Source: Linanthus parryae (taxonomy: Eukaryota > Streptophyta > Magnoliopsida > Ericales > Polemoniaceae). Taken from it: DNA of 64,000 nt. The notes below the pieces were generated by a model. It ran no database searches and had not been told where the DNA came from. It was given only the letters and a program-made list of their open reading frames with translations. Shown one piece after another: positions 40,766-52,546 of this stretch (its first letter is position 1; each line of letters begins with the position of its first letter). The position numbers and the translations under genes were made by a program. Location of the stretch: contig JALGPY010000001.1 of assembly GCA_023055425.1 (NCBI GenBank), positions 141,881,368-141,945,367 of the forward strand. The letters run 5' to 3'.

Positions 40766-43700
40766 TTAGAGACCCTGATCGATGAGATAATCGCCCAGCC
40801 TTTCCACAGTGATGTTGCACTGCTCAGGAGTTGTGGGTTCATTGTATATTCCGATTAGCAAAGCTAGATTAGTTTTCTTGACAGTAACACCACCTGGGCC
40901 CTGAGACAGGGAAACACAACATCATTATGCCTTTTTTCATATGAAACAAGGTTCAATGCTATCAGATGCCCGTGGAAGCTAGATTAATAATGAATGATCA
41001 GGACAGGTCACTCGTATGATCAACAAAATCAACACAGTACATTGCAAGTGTTGAGAGTTGTAAAGGAACTGCATCAAACAAGGCACACAGTTTAATAGAA
41101 AAGGATAACGGGGAATTAGTAATTAAAAAAAAATTGCAATCAAAGAGTACTACGTGACAAGTCATCATAAACCGATCCAGATACGTTCACGAGTGTCGAA
41201 CATGTTAGGATTTTACTTGGTTCTTTTTTTTGTCAGTTAAGTCTTTCTTGTAAAGCATTGGGGGCTATTCTCAATAGTGACTTTTATACTAGTAACACTA
41301 AATAAGGTATACTCCTGCAGGATTACAGTTCCACTCATCGGAAGAATGTGGAAACTTGTCCGGATAAAGAAGGGAGCATGAATAGCACATACTGCATGAG
41401 ATGAGTTAGGGCAGTGATAAGAGAAATACGGTAGATCCATATTTTGATAAAGATAATCAAATGGACGCTTAACAAGAATACAGCATGAATTAGTTTAGTT
41501 AGCATAGATCATCATTTGATAAATGATCCATATCCTTTGATAAATGATAATCAAATGGACGCTTGGAAAGATCGAAGTACTAACATTTTGTCCACAATGG
41601 CCCGTGGTTTGATTGATCATAGATAAACTGGTCTGTTATTAGCAGACTAAACATTTAGATATTTACCCAAAACTCCAGGGTACTGGATAGAGTAATTAAT
41701 CGAAAAAAACAGGAATCAGAAATATTAAATAATATAATCAATCGCCAACAAACTGCCACTAGTTTCCAGAATTTATACCAACTATCAAGCATCACTACTT
41801 TGAAACTAATCCCAACTGAAACTATTTATTAAATTGATCAAGGAAGCCACCAACTTCTTACAGCCAAGCAGAGGAAGTTAGGAAGCAACAAGTGGGTTCA
41901 GGAAAATGGGAGCTAGCTCAAGTGGTAGAGCATTTAAAAGCCCCTGCGGGTTCAAACCCGGTAGACGACAAACATGTAGGTCTTAAAAAATAAAATAAAA
42001 ATAAAAAGAATAAAACCAGTCGACTCAGCCTGCCCACATTTTATCCATCAAATAAGGCATTCTAATGAGAGATGATATTCATCACTGATTTATCCCTTTC
42101 AATATGGGAGACATGCACCATTCAATAACTGTAATCAATATATCTTGTATATATGTGTGTACCACTGGTTGGATGGAATGGACACAAATAAATATTAGTG
42201 ACGATCAGCGATATTCATCATATTTCTCCTATCCAAATTATCATCATATACTTCAACTAGAGCAATTACCTTCTTTCCTCTTACAACACCGAATTCACGC
42301 TGGACCTGGAGCACCAAATACTGCGTCCCACCAAGGAATAAAGGAGCACAGGAAGTGGGGTCTTTAAAATGGTTCATAATTGACCGGAATTCTTCAGGCT
42401 TAACCTAGAAAAATAAGAAAAGAAATAGTTAAGCAGTGCATGTAAGTGTAAATGAAACAATTTAAACACAGGTTCGTACATATTTGAGCACTGTACCCTT
42501 GTTTCACGAAGTACCACGAGTCCATGACTTAACCAATATTTAAGCGCAACGAAAATCATGGATGTGCTTAGTTCATAAGTTGTAATTAGCCAGGTGTCCT
42601 TCTCTAATTGGCTACTTGTCTCTGGCTGTTAGAGAGGACTTATAAGCCTCGGTGTGGTTTTCTTTTTCAGTAAGAAATGGATTGAACTTTTCTTCAGCTG
42701 TGAGCTTGCTCTTTCTCTTCTTCTTCTTTATCCTCCATTTCTTCTGTTTGAGCTTGATTCAATATGGTATCAGAGCCTAGTTGCTCTTAGAGATCGGTTT
42801 TCTTCAAGCTCTCGACGAATTTCTGCGTGACCTAGTTTATTTCTGGGTCACAGATCTGTTCCTCTTTCCAATTTCTTCAAATGGCGACCACGCCGCCGAT
42901 GAACACCACCGACGCTGTTTTCGGTGTTAATGGAGGTATAAATCCTTCTTCTCCCAATTTTCTATCTCCCTCTGATAATTCAAGTCATTTGCTTGTCTCT
43001 CAGACGCTTACTGGACCAAATTATTATCCATGGCAAAGGTCCATGAATGTCGCCTTAGATGCGAAGAATAAATTGGGATTTGTTGATGGTTCTATACCAA
43101 AACGAGACCCTAATTCTGAATATGCACAAATCTGGAGAAGATGTGATAGCATGGTTATTTCATGGCTATTGAATTCTATTTCCCCAGATATTGCTGCAAG
43201 TGTAGTTTATAGAACTACTTCTAGAGAGTTTTGGCTTGACCTTTTAGAACGTTTTTCTCAAGGCAATAAGCCCAGGATTTATCAATTGTCAACTATGATT
43301 TCTGATTTGAAACAAGGTGATATAAGTGTAACAGTTTATTACACCAAACTCAGAACCTTATGGGAAGAATTGATGAATTACAAGTGTCTTCCCAGTTGTA
43401 CTTGTGGTCATCTTACTGCATTTGCAGAGTTACAGGAAGAAGAAAGAACTATGAAGTTTTTGATGGGTCTAAATGACCAATACTCAGCTGTGAGAGAACA
43501 GATACTACTTATGGAACCTACACCTTCTTTGAATCATGTTTTTTCTGAAGTCATTCAACATGAAAATCAAATGGCTCTTAGTGCTAGTTATCATGGAATT
43601 TTGCCTAATCCTAATATGGCAATGGTTGTTTCTAATTCTGAGATTCATAAGGTCAATTATGCTCAATAAGGGAACAATCTCAAGCACAGTTCTAAGAGTA

Positions 43701-46700
43701 GGTTGAGCTGCAGTTACTGCAATGGGACAGGACATACAAGAGACAAATGCTGGAAGCTTCATGGTTACCCAGCCAATTATAAACCTAAATTGAGAAATAA
43801 TGTCACTGCTGCAGTAGCTATTTCCCCAGAAAAAGGGGTTTCTATGCACAATTCTTTAGAATTCACACCTGCTCAGTGTCAGCAGATTGCTTCTTTGATC
43901 AGCGCTAAACTTCAACTCCAGGGCATCAAACTTTCTAATGTGAGTGAAGTGGGATCAGTGAGTCCTTATGAAGGTACTTCTTTGCATCATTATGATAATC
44001 CATTGATTGGGAAGTATGAATCATCTAACAGTAGTGGTACACATTTTCTGGGTGGAGTTTTAGTACAATATATATACATACAGCACTTTCTAGTTCTTCT
44101 TTGGCTGCAAGTCCTTGGATAATTGATACAGGTGCCACTGATCACATATGTTCTCAGCTTCATTTGTTACAAGGTGTTACTGCTGTCAAAAATGTATCAG
44201 TTCATCTTCCAAATGGTAAGACTGTGAGTGTTTCTCATATTTATGTTCCTGATTTCAAGTTTAACTTGATCTCCATCTCTCAGCTCACTGAAACTGGACA
44301 ATGCAGTTTCATTTGTGAAAATGAGAAGTGTTTCATTTATGATAGCTTATCTAATAAAGTGCTTGCTACTGGATCTAAGAGAGATGGTTTATATATACTC
44401 ACTGATTCTTCTAAAATCTCAGCAAATCTATTGCACATACCAAGTCCCACATCTGCAAGTGACTTATGGCACATGAGGCTTGGCCACCCCTCTTATAGAA
44501 AGATGAATCAACTTTCTCCCATTCTGAGATGTGGTACAATTCAAGGTGATACATGTTGTACTGTTTGTCCTCTAGCTAAACAGAAAAGGCTAAAGTTTCC
44601 AAAGAAGAATGGTATTTCCACTATCATTTTTGAGCTAATTCATTGTGACACTTGGGGCCCCTACAGCTAACAGCACTCCTACTCATGATGGCTACAAATT
44701 CTTTCTTACTATTGTTGATGATTCCTCAAGATCAACTTGGATTTATTTGTTAAAGTACAAGTCAGAAGTGCAGTCAGCTATACCTAATTTCTGTCACTTT
44801 GTGGAAACACAATTCAATGCTAGAGTGAAGAAAATAAGGAGTGATCAAGCTCCTGAATTGGAACTCAAAGATTTCTGTCATCACAAAGGCGTAATGCATG
44901 AGTTTAGCTGCATTGCTACCCCAGAACAGAATTCTATAGTTGAAAGAAACAATCAGCATCTTCTAGCAGTTGCCAGGGCTTTGAAGAGTCAGTCAAACTT
45001 ACCTGTTAGATTCTGGGGAGAGTGTGTCCTCACTGCTGCACATCTCAGCAACAGGCTACCTTCTCCTAGATTGAGAAATAAATATCCATATCAAATGGTT
45101 TATGGTAAGATACCTGACTATTCAGTTCTTAAAATTTTTGGTTGTCTATGTTACACATCCACTTTGAGTCATGGCAGAGTGAAGTTTGATCATAGGGCTC
45201 TCAAGTGTGTGTTTTTGGGATACATTTTTGGAATCAAAGGGTACAAAGTCTTTGATCTTCTTAATCAAAAGATTTTGATATCTAGAGATGTTACATTTCA
45301 TGAAAATATTTTTCCTTATATGGATGCTCCTACATACATTCATACTCATACCCCTCATTGCATTCCTCATTCTGTTGATGATTTCCTTGTTTCACCTGCA
45401 TCTTCTATGCCTACTCCTCCCATTCACTCACCACCATCAATAATTTCTTCACCACAAATAATATCTCCACTTGCTAATATTTTTGTACCACCATTGAATC
45501 CCACTAGATTATCAGGTAGAGTGTCAAAACCACCTTCACATTTGAAGGACGTTGTTCTCTCAAAACCCAAATCTAAGAGAACTTTACTTTCTTCTTCAAC
45601 TACAAATATCATGTGTCCTATAGAGCCACTTACCTATGATGAAGCTTCTCAGTTTGATGAATGGAGAGTTGCTGTTATCAATGAACTTCAAGCTCTTAAG
45701 ATTAATGGTACTTTGGACATAGTTCCACTCCAAATAATCAAAAAATAGTTGGATGTAAGTGGGGTTTTAAGACCAAATACAAGGAAGATGGTACATTAGA
45801 AAGACATAAGGCAAGACTAGTGGCTAAAGGGTACACTCAAACTGAGGGAATTGATTATTCTGAGACTTTCTCTCCAGTGGAAAAGCTACCTACATTGAAA
45901 TGTGTTTTGGCTCTTGCTGTAATGCATGGATGGAATATGGTACAAATGGATGTTAATAATGCATTCCTTCATGGAGAACTTTCAGAACAAGTTTATATGA
46001 AACTACCAGAAGGCTATTCAGCTCCCAAAAACATCAGAAATTCAGTTTGTTTACTCAAGAAGGCTCTGTATGGATTGAAACAAGCTTCAAGACAATGGTT
46101 TTCAAAATTTTCTGGTACTCTCTTACAACTTGGTTTCTTACAATGTAAGAATGATTATACCTTGTTTTTAAGAAATAATAATAGTAGTTTTCTTCTACTA
46201 TTGTTATATGTTGATGATATACTTTTGGTTGGAAATCACAAAGCTGATATGAACACTTTCAAAGCTTTGCTGGATGAAAGGTTTAAGCTCAAGAATCTTG
46301 GAGATCTTAATTATTTTCTGGGTTTTGAGTTTTGCAGAACTGTTTCTGGGTTGTTCATGAGTCAGCAAAGTTTTGCTCACAGTATTTTGCAAGAATTTGG
46401 TTTTCTGGATTGTAAGCCTGCTTCTTCACCAATGCTGCCTAGCTGTCATCTTAGTGCAGTTTCAGGTGATGCATTGACTGAAGAAGATGCCACAAAATAC
46501 AGAAAACTAATTGGTAAACTTCTCTATTTGTGCAACTCAAGGCCTGATCTAACATATTCAGTGCACAAGCTTTCTCAATATATAGCTGCACCAACCACTG
46601 AACATCAATTTGCTCTCCACTATGTGCTTAGATATTTGAGAGGGACAATTGATCTAAGTCTCTTCTTCTCAAGCACCAAAGATCTCCATGTCACAGCTTA

Positions 46701-48511
46701 CTCTGATTCTGATTGGGGAGGGTGTCTTGACACCAGAAGATCAACAACTGGATACCTAGTTTTTCTGGGAAAATCTCTCATCTCCTGGAAATCAAAGAAA
46801 CAGAAAGTTGTGTCTCATAGTTCTGCTGAGGCTGAGTATAGCGGAATTTGTTCAGCTGCTTGTGAAATTCAGTGGCTGCTATCTTTGTTTCAAGAACTGC
46901 ATATTCATCTTTCTGATCCTCCAAGCTTGCATTGTGATAGCAGCTCAGCTATTCATATAGCTAGCAATCCTATTTTTCATGAGCGCACTAAGCATATAGA
47001 GATGGATTGTCACTATGTCAGGGATCTTGTTCAAGCCAAGACTATTCAGCTCAGTCATGTTCTAGGACCTCTCCAGCTTGCAGATTTTCTCACAAAGGCT
47101 CTCTCAGCTCCTGTGTTTCAAGGTTTGATCAGCAAGTTGGCAGTTCTAGTTAATCCCTGTCCAACTTGAGGGGGGAGGGGGTGTTAAAATAAGAGTCCCA
47201 TATCTGTATTTTTCATATTATTAAGCTTTTCTGTATTTGCACTTCTACCCCAGTATTTAGCATTTATCATTAAGTTGTAATTAGCCAGGTGTCCTTCTCT
47301 AATTGGCTACTTGTCTCTGGCCGTTAGAGAGGACTTATAAGCCTCGGTATGGTTTTCTTTTTCAGTAAGAAATGGGTTGAACTTTTCTTCAGCTGTGAGC
47401 TTGCTCTTTCTCTTCTTCTTCTTCATCCTCCATTTCTTCTGTTTGAGCTTGATTCAATAATGTGCTCAGTTCATAAACTAATAAAAAGCACGGATTCCAA
47501 ACAGGTATGACTCAACCAATATTTAAGCGCAACGAAAACCATGGATGTGCTCAATTCATAAAGATAATAAAAAGCATGGATTCCAAACAAGTACCGTGTG
47601 CACAAGTACTATGAAGCTACAAAGTGGAACTATACTGTCAACAGATCTTAAGCTCATTTTACTTCTCTAAAACAAGGACTTTGATACGGATACTCATCCG
47701 TCAACAGTACCAGCACCACGACGGAGTACACGAGAACGCCAAAAGTCTAAGTATCTCACGCATTATATTACGCAGGCGTAGTTTATTTATTTTATTTAAT
47801 TAATCGTTTAATTTATTTTAATTGTCGAGTTATGGACCGGATTTCTGTAACGGTTCTTTACCTATGGGCCGCTCATTCAGTAGAACTGTATTAGTATTAG
47901 GTCAGTATTTCTTATTTAAGTATTGTAATTTTCAGAGTTTTTATCAATCAATCAAGAAGAAGTATTTGAAACCGTGTGTAGGTTAAAAACCCGTGTGTGT
48001 GTGGAGATCGTAACTTCTCGAACTGCTACACGTTACATCTTAGCGTTTCTTGGAACACGTCTCGAAATCTATAGTTGCATCACACCATCATCAAGAATCA
48101 TGAAATAAAAAATCAATTTCCAAGTTCATCAAGGTCAAGTTGAGCTCGTAAACAGCTTCACATTCATAAGAGTTAATGGTCGGATTGAACTTCCACCAAT
48201 CTACAGCTAGTTCCTACCAGGAAAGAGTAGTGACCTCATGGGTGTTTGAGAGCACCACTCAAACAGGAAATACAAAAACTTTTCAATCACCAACAATCTG
48301 ATTCAACAGACTTGTTTGTTAGTAGTACTACATTACAATAACGGTTCGGAAATGGTTATAATATTTCAACCATCACTGTCACACGTACCTCAGGGAAGGA
48401 TGCACTCTGAGCCCAGACGCTGCCGTCGTGGCCGATGATGGCGGCGGAGGAGAGGTAGTTGCCCTCGATTTCGCACATCAAGTGATCGTCCACGTACGCT
48501 TGCCACGACAT
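40766..48511 (-). CDS. Profilin, proximal copy (introns invaded by transposons)
   Basis: Three exons in transcript order: 48389-48511, 42270-42404 and 40766-40900, joining to 130 aa. Exon 1 ([17 protein letters not shown] to ASFPE) is nearly identical to the distal copy. Exon 3 ends [17 protein letters not shown]. Family role (known): binds G-actin, poly-proline and phosphoinositides to control actin assembly. Exon 2 is unusual: the segment [17 protein letters not shown] replaces the conserved [16 protein letters not shown], and two residues are lost in APLFLGG (APTGLFLGG in the other copy). Splice sites and frame are intact. Intron 1 is about 6 kb because of a Copia element and an LTR-like insert, against about 1 kb in the distal gene. 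It may be expressed, neofunctionalised, or an early-stage pseudogene. Confidence 0.85.
41902..42028 (+). mobile_element. SINE insertion (127 bp) in proximal profilin intron 2
   Basis: Carries a box-A-like TAGCTCAAGTGGTAGAGCA (41914-41932), a box-B GGGTTCAAACCC (41948-41959) and an A-rich AAATAAAA tail. The distal copy lacks exactly this segment: its intron runs from GTTCAG straight into CATGCCCAC. That defines the insertion and dates it after the gene duplication. The flanks GTTCAG and ACTCAG are similar but imperfect. Confidence 0.85.
42577..42764 (+). repeat. Copia 5' LTR, truncated (188 bp)
   Basis: Matches the last 188 bp of the 278-bp 3' LTR without gaps and with four substitutions by eye (about 98%). 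The first 90 bp of the LTR are missing. The primer-binding site TGGTATCAGAGC, complementary to initiator tRNA-Met, follows at once at 42765-42776. Confidence 0.93.
42881..47169 (+). pseudogene. Degenerate Copia gag-pol
   Basis: Gag (42881-43669) ends at an in-frame TAA. The same frame continues with a zinc knuckle [14 protein letters not shown] (about 43712-43755). A frameshift near 44090 leads to the protease ([10 protein letters not shown]) and GAG-pre-integrase ([14 protein letters not shown]) frame, 44101-44670. A second shift near 44655 leads to integrase (44645-45748, with SDQAPELE in place of the usual SDNGGEF). A third shift near 45740 leads to reverse transcriptase and RNase H (to 47169), with YVDDILL and SHSSAEAEY. 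Three frameshifts and one stop exclude an active polyprotein, although each domain is still readable. Confidence 0.92.
47182..47459 (+). repeat. Copia 3' LTR, full length (278 bp)
   Basis: Starts TGTTAAAATAAGAG directly after the polypurine tract and ends GATTCAATA. It contains a TATA-like CTTATAAG near 47335. Its last 188 bp match the 5' LTR. Confidence 0.93.
47679..48033. mobile_element. LTR-like insertion (about 355 bp) in proximal profilin intron 1
   Basis: The distal copy reads straight from CTAAAACAGG to ACATCTTAGC, whereas here about 355 bp intervene. The insert ends with an LTR-style region: a long pyrimidine/AT promoter-like stretch, TTTATCAATCAATCAAGAAG, then GTTAAAAACCCGTGTGTG. 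I take it as a solo LTR or TRIM fragment. The exact borders and any target duplication are unclear. Confidence 0.5.
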
Positions 48512-48786
48512 CTTCGCTCTCTGCTACTACTACCAACGAAATCGCAACTTCTTCTTTTTCTTCTTCTTTCTTCTGCAATTCGATGATTTGGAGCTCTGCG
48601 ACTACTACAACCAGCAGCGTAAAAATAGGGGGTGTATTTGTGGATCTCACGTACTACCCTAAAAATAATTAGAAAATTGGGACACTAGCCGCACTACCCG
48701 ACTCGCGAATTGGTCTTTGTAAAATATGTCAAGATATATACATATATTTGATGAACAGTACCCCTTCTATTCCACAAAACTGAAAA

Positions 48787-51700
48787 TTAGGTGGGGTGAT
48801 CACCCCCTACAAGAAGATCAACAAAGCTGCCAAAATTTGTTAACCTAGTAGAGTCCAACAACTCTTTACATCCATCAATCCTACTCCATTCTACTAACCT
48901 GTGAGCTACAGAGTTTGCTGTCCTTGGAACAAATTTCACCTTACTCTGCGAGGTTTCAATTTCCTGCACACACGCAACTCTTCTGGTATCCCATTGCCAG
49001 TGGCCTCTAAGATCTGAACTAAGAGACTTGGTCACCAATTGTGAATCTGTTTCCAAATAGACCTGCTTCCATCCTGCTTTGCTTATTTTCTTCAATGCTA
49101 ATTCGACAGCAAGGAATTCAGCTTCTTCAACATTGCTTCCCCAGCCTTCCTCAGTTCAGCTGCTACCAGTTGATTTTGATCATTCCTTACTACAAAACCA
49201 GCAATGAACTTCCTATTTTTGACGCCTGCATCACAGTTTATCTTGAGGAAGCCAGCATTAGAAGGACTCCACTGGGTATCACTATTTCTGAGGTCTTTGA
49301 CCTTTTTTTTGTCTCCTTCAGATTGTAAGAATGCTCCTCCCAACCTTTCTCAATATCGAAAATGAGTTTCTTGCTGCAAATATTATGGCTTCTGAAAATA
49401 ATTGTGTTCCTCAACATCCAGATCTTCTCCATAATCACAGCACACAGACATTTAAAGCTTTATTTGTGGTCACTTGCTTGGTTGATCTCAGCATCTGGGT
49501 TTACAAATCTCTCAATCCAATCATGTATATTTCCAGTGGGATAGGCATCCGTTCTGATATTGCCTACATGAAACCACACACTCCTTGCCACTTCACAAGT
49601 AAAGAAGAGGTGTGTACTGGATTCTGAATCTTTATTGCACAAAGGGCACAACCCCACCAGAGTACCCCTAGCTTTGAGGGAAAGAATTTCACTTGCCACC
49701 CTCCACAACATCATCTTTAGCCTATTATGAACTTTCCCTTTCCAGATCCATTTCCAGATTTTATTCTTTCTAACATGACCACTGCACCTGCTTTGTGCTA
49801 AGTATGCAGCTTTGGTGGTGACACATCCAGTTTTCTCTTTAGTCCATACCCACTTCACTTAGAGGAACAAGTGGAATCTTGATCTGCATGATAGCATCCT
49901 TTTCCTCTTTTGAGAACCATCTTTTTAGTAAATCTTATCTCCAAATCTTATGTTCCCAGTCAATGAGCTTCTCAACTAGCTTTGGGCTCTCCATACATCA
50001 TCTGGAGCTTTAAGTCTAGCCAACTCCAAATTTGGAACCCAAGGGTCTTCCCAGATATTTATTTTACTTCCATTTCCTACACTCCAAATAACATTTGACT
50101 CAATAATATTCCTAGCTCTGAGGACCCCCTTCCAGAAATAAGAGTAAGAATTCCTTTCATCAACTCTGTTGAAGACAATTCTCTTACAGTATTTATTCAA
50201 TAATAGATTCACCCAAAGGGAGTTTTTACCTATCCAAAGATGCCATGCAAGTTTTGCAAGGAGAGTACTATTGTGCTTAGCCAAGGCTCTAAAACCCAGA
50301 CCCCCTTCACTTTTCGGTTTACAGAGCTTGTGCCAACTTCTCAGATGAGCTCTCTTCTTGCCATTAGAGCTCCCCCACCAGAAGTTTGCACATTTGGATC
50401 CATAATTTGAAGCAGAGTGCTAGGAAGCATGTATACAGATATGGCATAAGAAGGTAGAGAGTGAAAAACAGTTTTGATAAGAGTGTACCTTCCCCCATAA
50501 GACAAGGTGTTAGATTTCCGTCCAGCAACTTTGGATTTGAGTCTGTCAACAGGAGTTTGAAAGTCACTGCACTTTGACTTGCTTAAAAACATTGGCAATC
50601 CAAGATAGATTGCCTTTTTATCACCTTTCTTGAGCTTTAGCAGTTCCCTTATAGCTCTCTTCATAGATGAAAGGGGTAATATGGCTGAAGAAGATAGAAG
50701 ACTTATCTTTGTTCACTTTCTGGCCAGACACTTCTTCATACAAATTAAGACAAAGATTCAAGTTTTTAGCTTCCTTTAAGTTGGCCATCCCTAGTAGTAC
50801 TAGGTCATCTGCAAACATCAAGTGTTCCACTGGATCACACCCTATAGCCATCTTGATACCATGAACTAAACCATCTCCAAGAGCAAAGTGAAGGATTCTA
50901 GAGAGGAATTTTGCACACATGATGAAGAGACTAGGGGAAAGAGGATCCCCTTGTCTGATACCACACTTAGGAGAGAACTTTTCAGTGGGGTTCCTATTGA
51001 TAATGATAGAATAGGAGACAGTCTTAACACATTCTTCAATCCACCCTCTGAATTGTATAGGGAAACCATACCACTTGAGAATAGTAGAGATAAAGTTCCA
51101 ATCAAGTCTATCAAATGCTTTCTCCATATCAATCTTAATAGCCATCAGCCCCTGTTTTCCTTGTTTCTTCTTCATAGTGTGCAGGCTTTCATGTAGTATA
51201 ACCACATTTTCTTGTATAATTCTTCCCTTTACAAAAGCAGCTTGCTTAGGGTTGATGATACTTAGGAGAATAGGAGCAATTCTATTAGCCATTTTTTTGA
51301 AATAACCTTGTAAACTGTATTGCATAGACTAATAGGCCTGAACTGATTTACCTTAGCTGCTTCATCACACTTAGGGATCAAAACAATGAAAGAGTCATTA
51401 ATATCACCAACCATTCTTCAAATTCTGAAAAAATCTTGCACCACGTCACAGAACTCCTTTTTAATGGTGTCCCAATAATGTTTGAAGAACAGTACTGGGA
51501 AGCCATCAGGCCCAGGGGCCTTGAAACTTCCCATTTGGAATAACACCTCATATATTTCATCATAAGAGGGGATATAACAGAGATTAGGCCACAGATCTTC
51601 ATTAATTTTTGTAGGGAACAAGTCTTCCATCCATTCAGGGCAACATGTGTTCTTAGACTGGAACAAATTCTTTTAGAAGTTGCAAATTTCACCTTCAATG

Positions 51701-52534
51701 TCAGCATTAGAGGTAACATACCCCCATCAGCCTTGATTATTCTGTTGATAGTATTTCTTTGACCCCTGATAGCAGATGTGGTGTGAAAAAATCTAGTATT
51801 TGAATCTCCATCCTTAAGCCATTGAATTCTTGATTTCTGTTTCCACATGATCTCCTGTCTTCTAATCAACTCATTTAGTTGAGTCTTCAGCCCATTTTCT
51901 TGCATAGCACTATCCACAGAGTTGTATTGTTGTACTTTGTGAGAAGCTCTTCTTGGGTTTTCTTCAACTTGTAGTTGACATTACCAAACTCCTCTCTATT
52001 CCATTTTCTAAGAGCCATCTTTGTCTCCTTAATGTTTGCCTTCCAAGAGTTGGAGGTATTGTGGGCTCTATTCCACCTTGCTTGAACAACTTGTTTACAC
52101 CTTTCATCTCTAACCCACATAGCCTCAAATCTAAAAGGTCTAGAAGATCCCCTCCTTCTAGGCTCAAGATCCACAATCAAGGGTATATGGTCAGAAGTAC
52201 TAGCAGTGTGGTGGATAATGACAGCTCTAGGGAACATCTTTCTCCATTCACTATCACAAAAGCCCCTATCCAATCTATGTTTAATGGTACCACCTCTATC
52301 CCATCCATTGCACCAAGTGAATCTAGAGCCAATAAAACCCATATCAATAAGACCAAGTTCTTGAACCAACCTATCAAGCCCTCCCTTAGAGGAGCTAGCA
52401 ACAGATCTATCACCAATCTTATCTAATTGGGAAAGAAATTCATTGAAATCCCCTATCACAACCATAGGTAAACAACAATATTTGTAAATCAAGGCAATAT
52501 GATTCCAGAGCCAATAAAAAGTGACATTTAGCAT
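48787..52534 (-). pseudogene. 5'-truncated, degenerate L1-type LINE between the duplicate blocks
   Basis: Domains in minus-strand order are spread over several frames. Endonuclease C-terminal half (52534-51887: VIGDFNEFLSQ, SDHIPLIVDL). Linker (51917-51378: WLKDGDSNTRFFH). Reverse transcriptase (51325-50621: KIDMEKAFDRLDW, GIRQGDPLSPSLF, MFADDLVLLG). Thumb and connection (50664-49976). Zinc-binding zf-RVT (49858-49460: CPLCNKDSESSTHLFFTC). RNase H (49343-48787: INCDAGV, LETDSQLV). ORF1 and the start of the endonuclease are missing, the usual result of incomplete reverse transcription. Frameshifts make it inactive. It is clearly a different, older element than the LINE at 54033. Confidence 0.92.
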
Positions 52535-52546
52535 TTCTCTTAACTA

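Larger units (their letters stand above)
42577..47459 (+). mobile_element. Ty1/Copia LTR retrotransposon inside profilin intron 1
   Basis: About 4.9 kb, running from a truncated 5' LTR through the primer-binding site, gag-pol and a polypurine tract (47168-47181, GAGGGGGGAGGGGG) to the 3' LTR. Integrase lies before reverse transcriptase, the Copia order. It lies antisense to profilin. Instead of a 5-bp target duplication it is flanked by about 17 bp of near-identical host sequence (42562-42578 and 47460-47476, one mismatch). A third related copy of that sequence sits at about 47540. It cannot move autonomously because gag-pol is broken. Confidence 0.93.
39140..48670. repeat. ENOD93-profilin duplication, proximal copy
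   Basis: This block and 53340-63810 share ENOD93 upstream DNA, exons and introns including a CT repeat, the convergent intergenic region, and the whole profilin gene with its leader. Similarity is high outside insertions. The proximal block is about 9.5 kb, largely because of a 4.9-kb Copia insertion, a 127-bp SINE insertion and a roughly 355-bp LTR-like insertion, all absent from the distal block. Borders are approximate. Confidence 0.9.

Noticed and set aside
41908..41970. A tRNA gene
   Set aside because: Box A and box B are good, but there is no acceptor-stem pairing or anticodon arm; the distal paralogue shows it is a small insertion with an A-rich tail.
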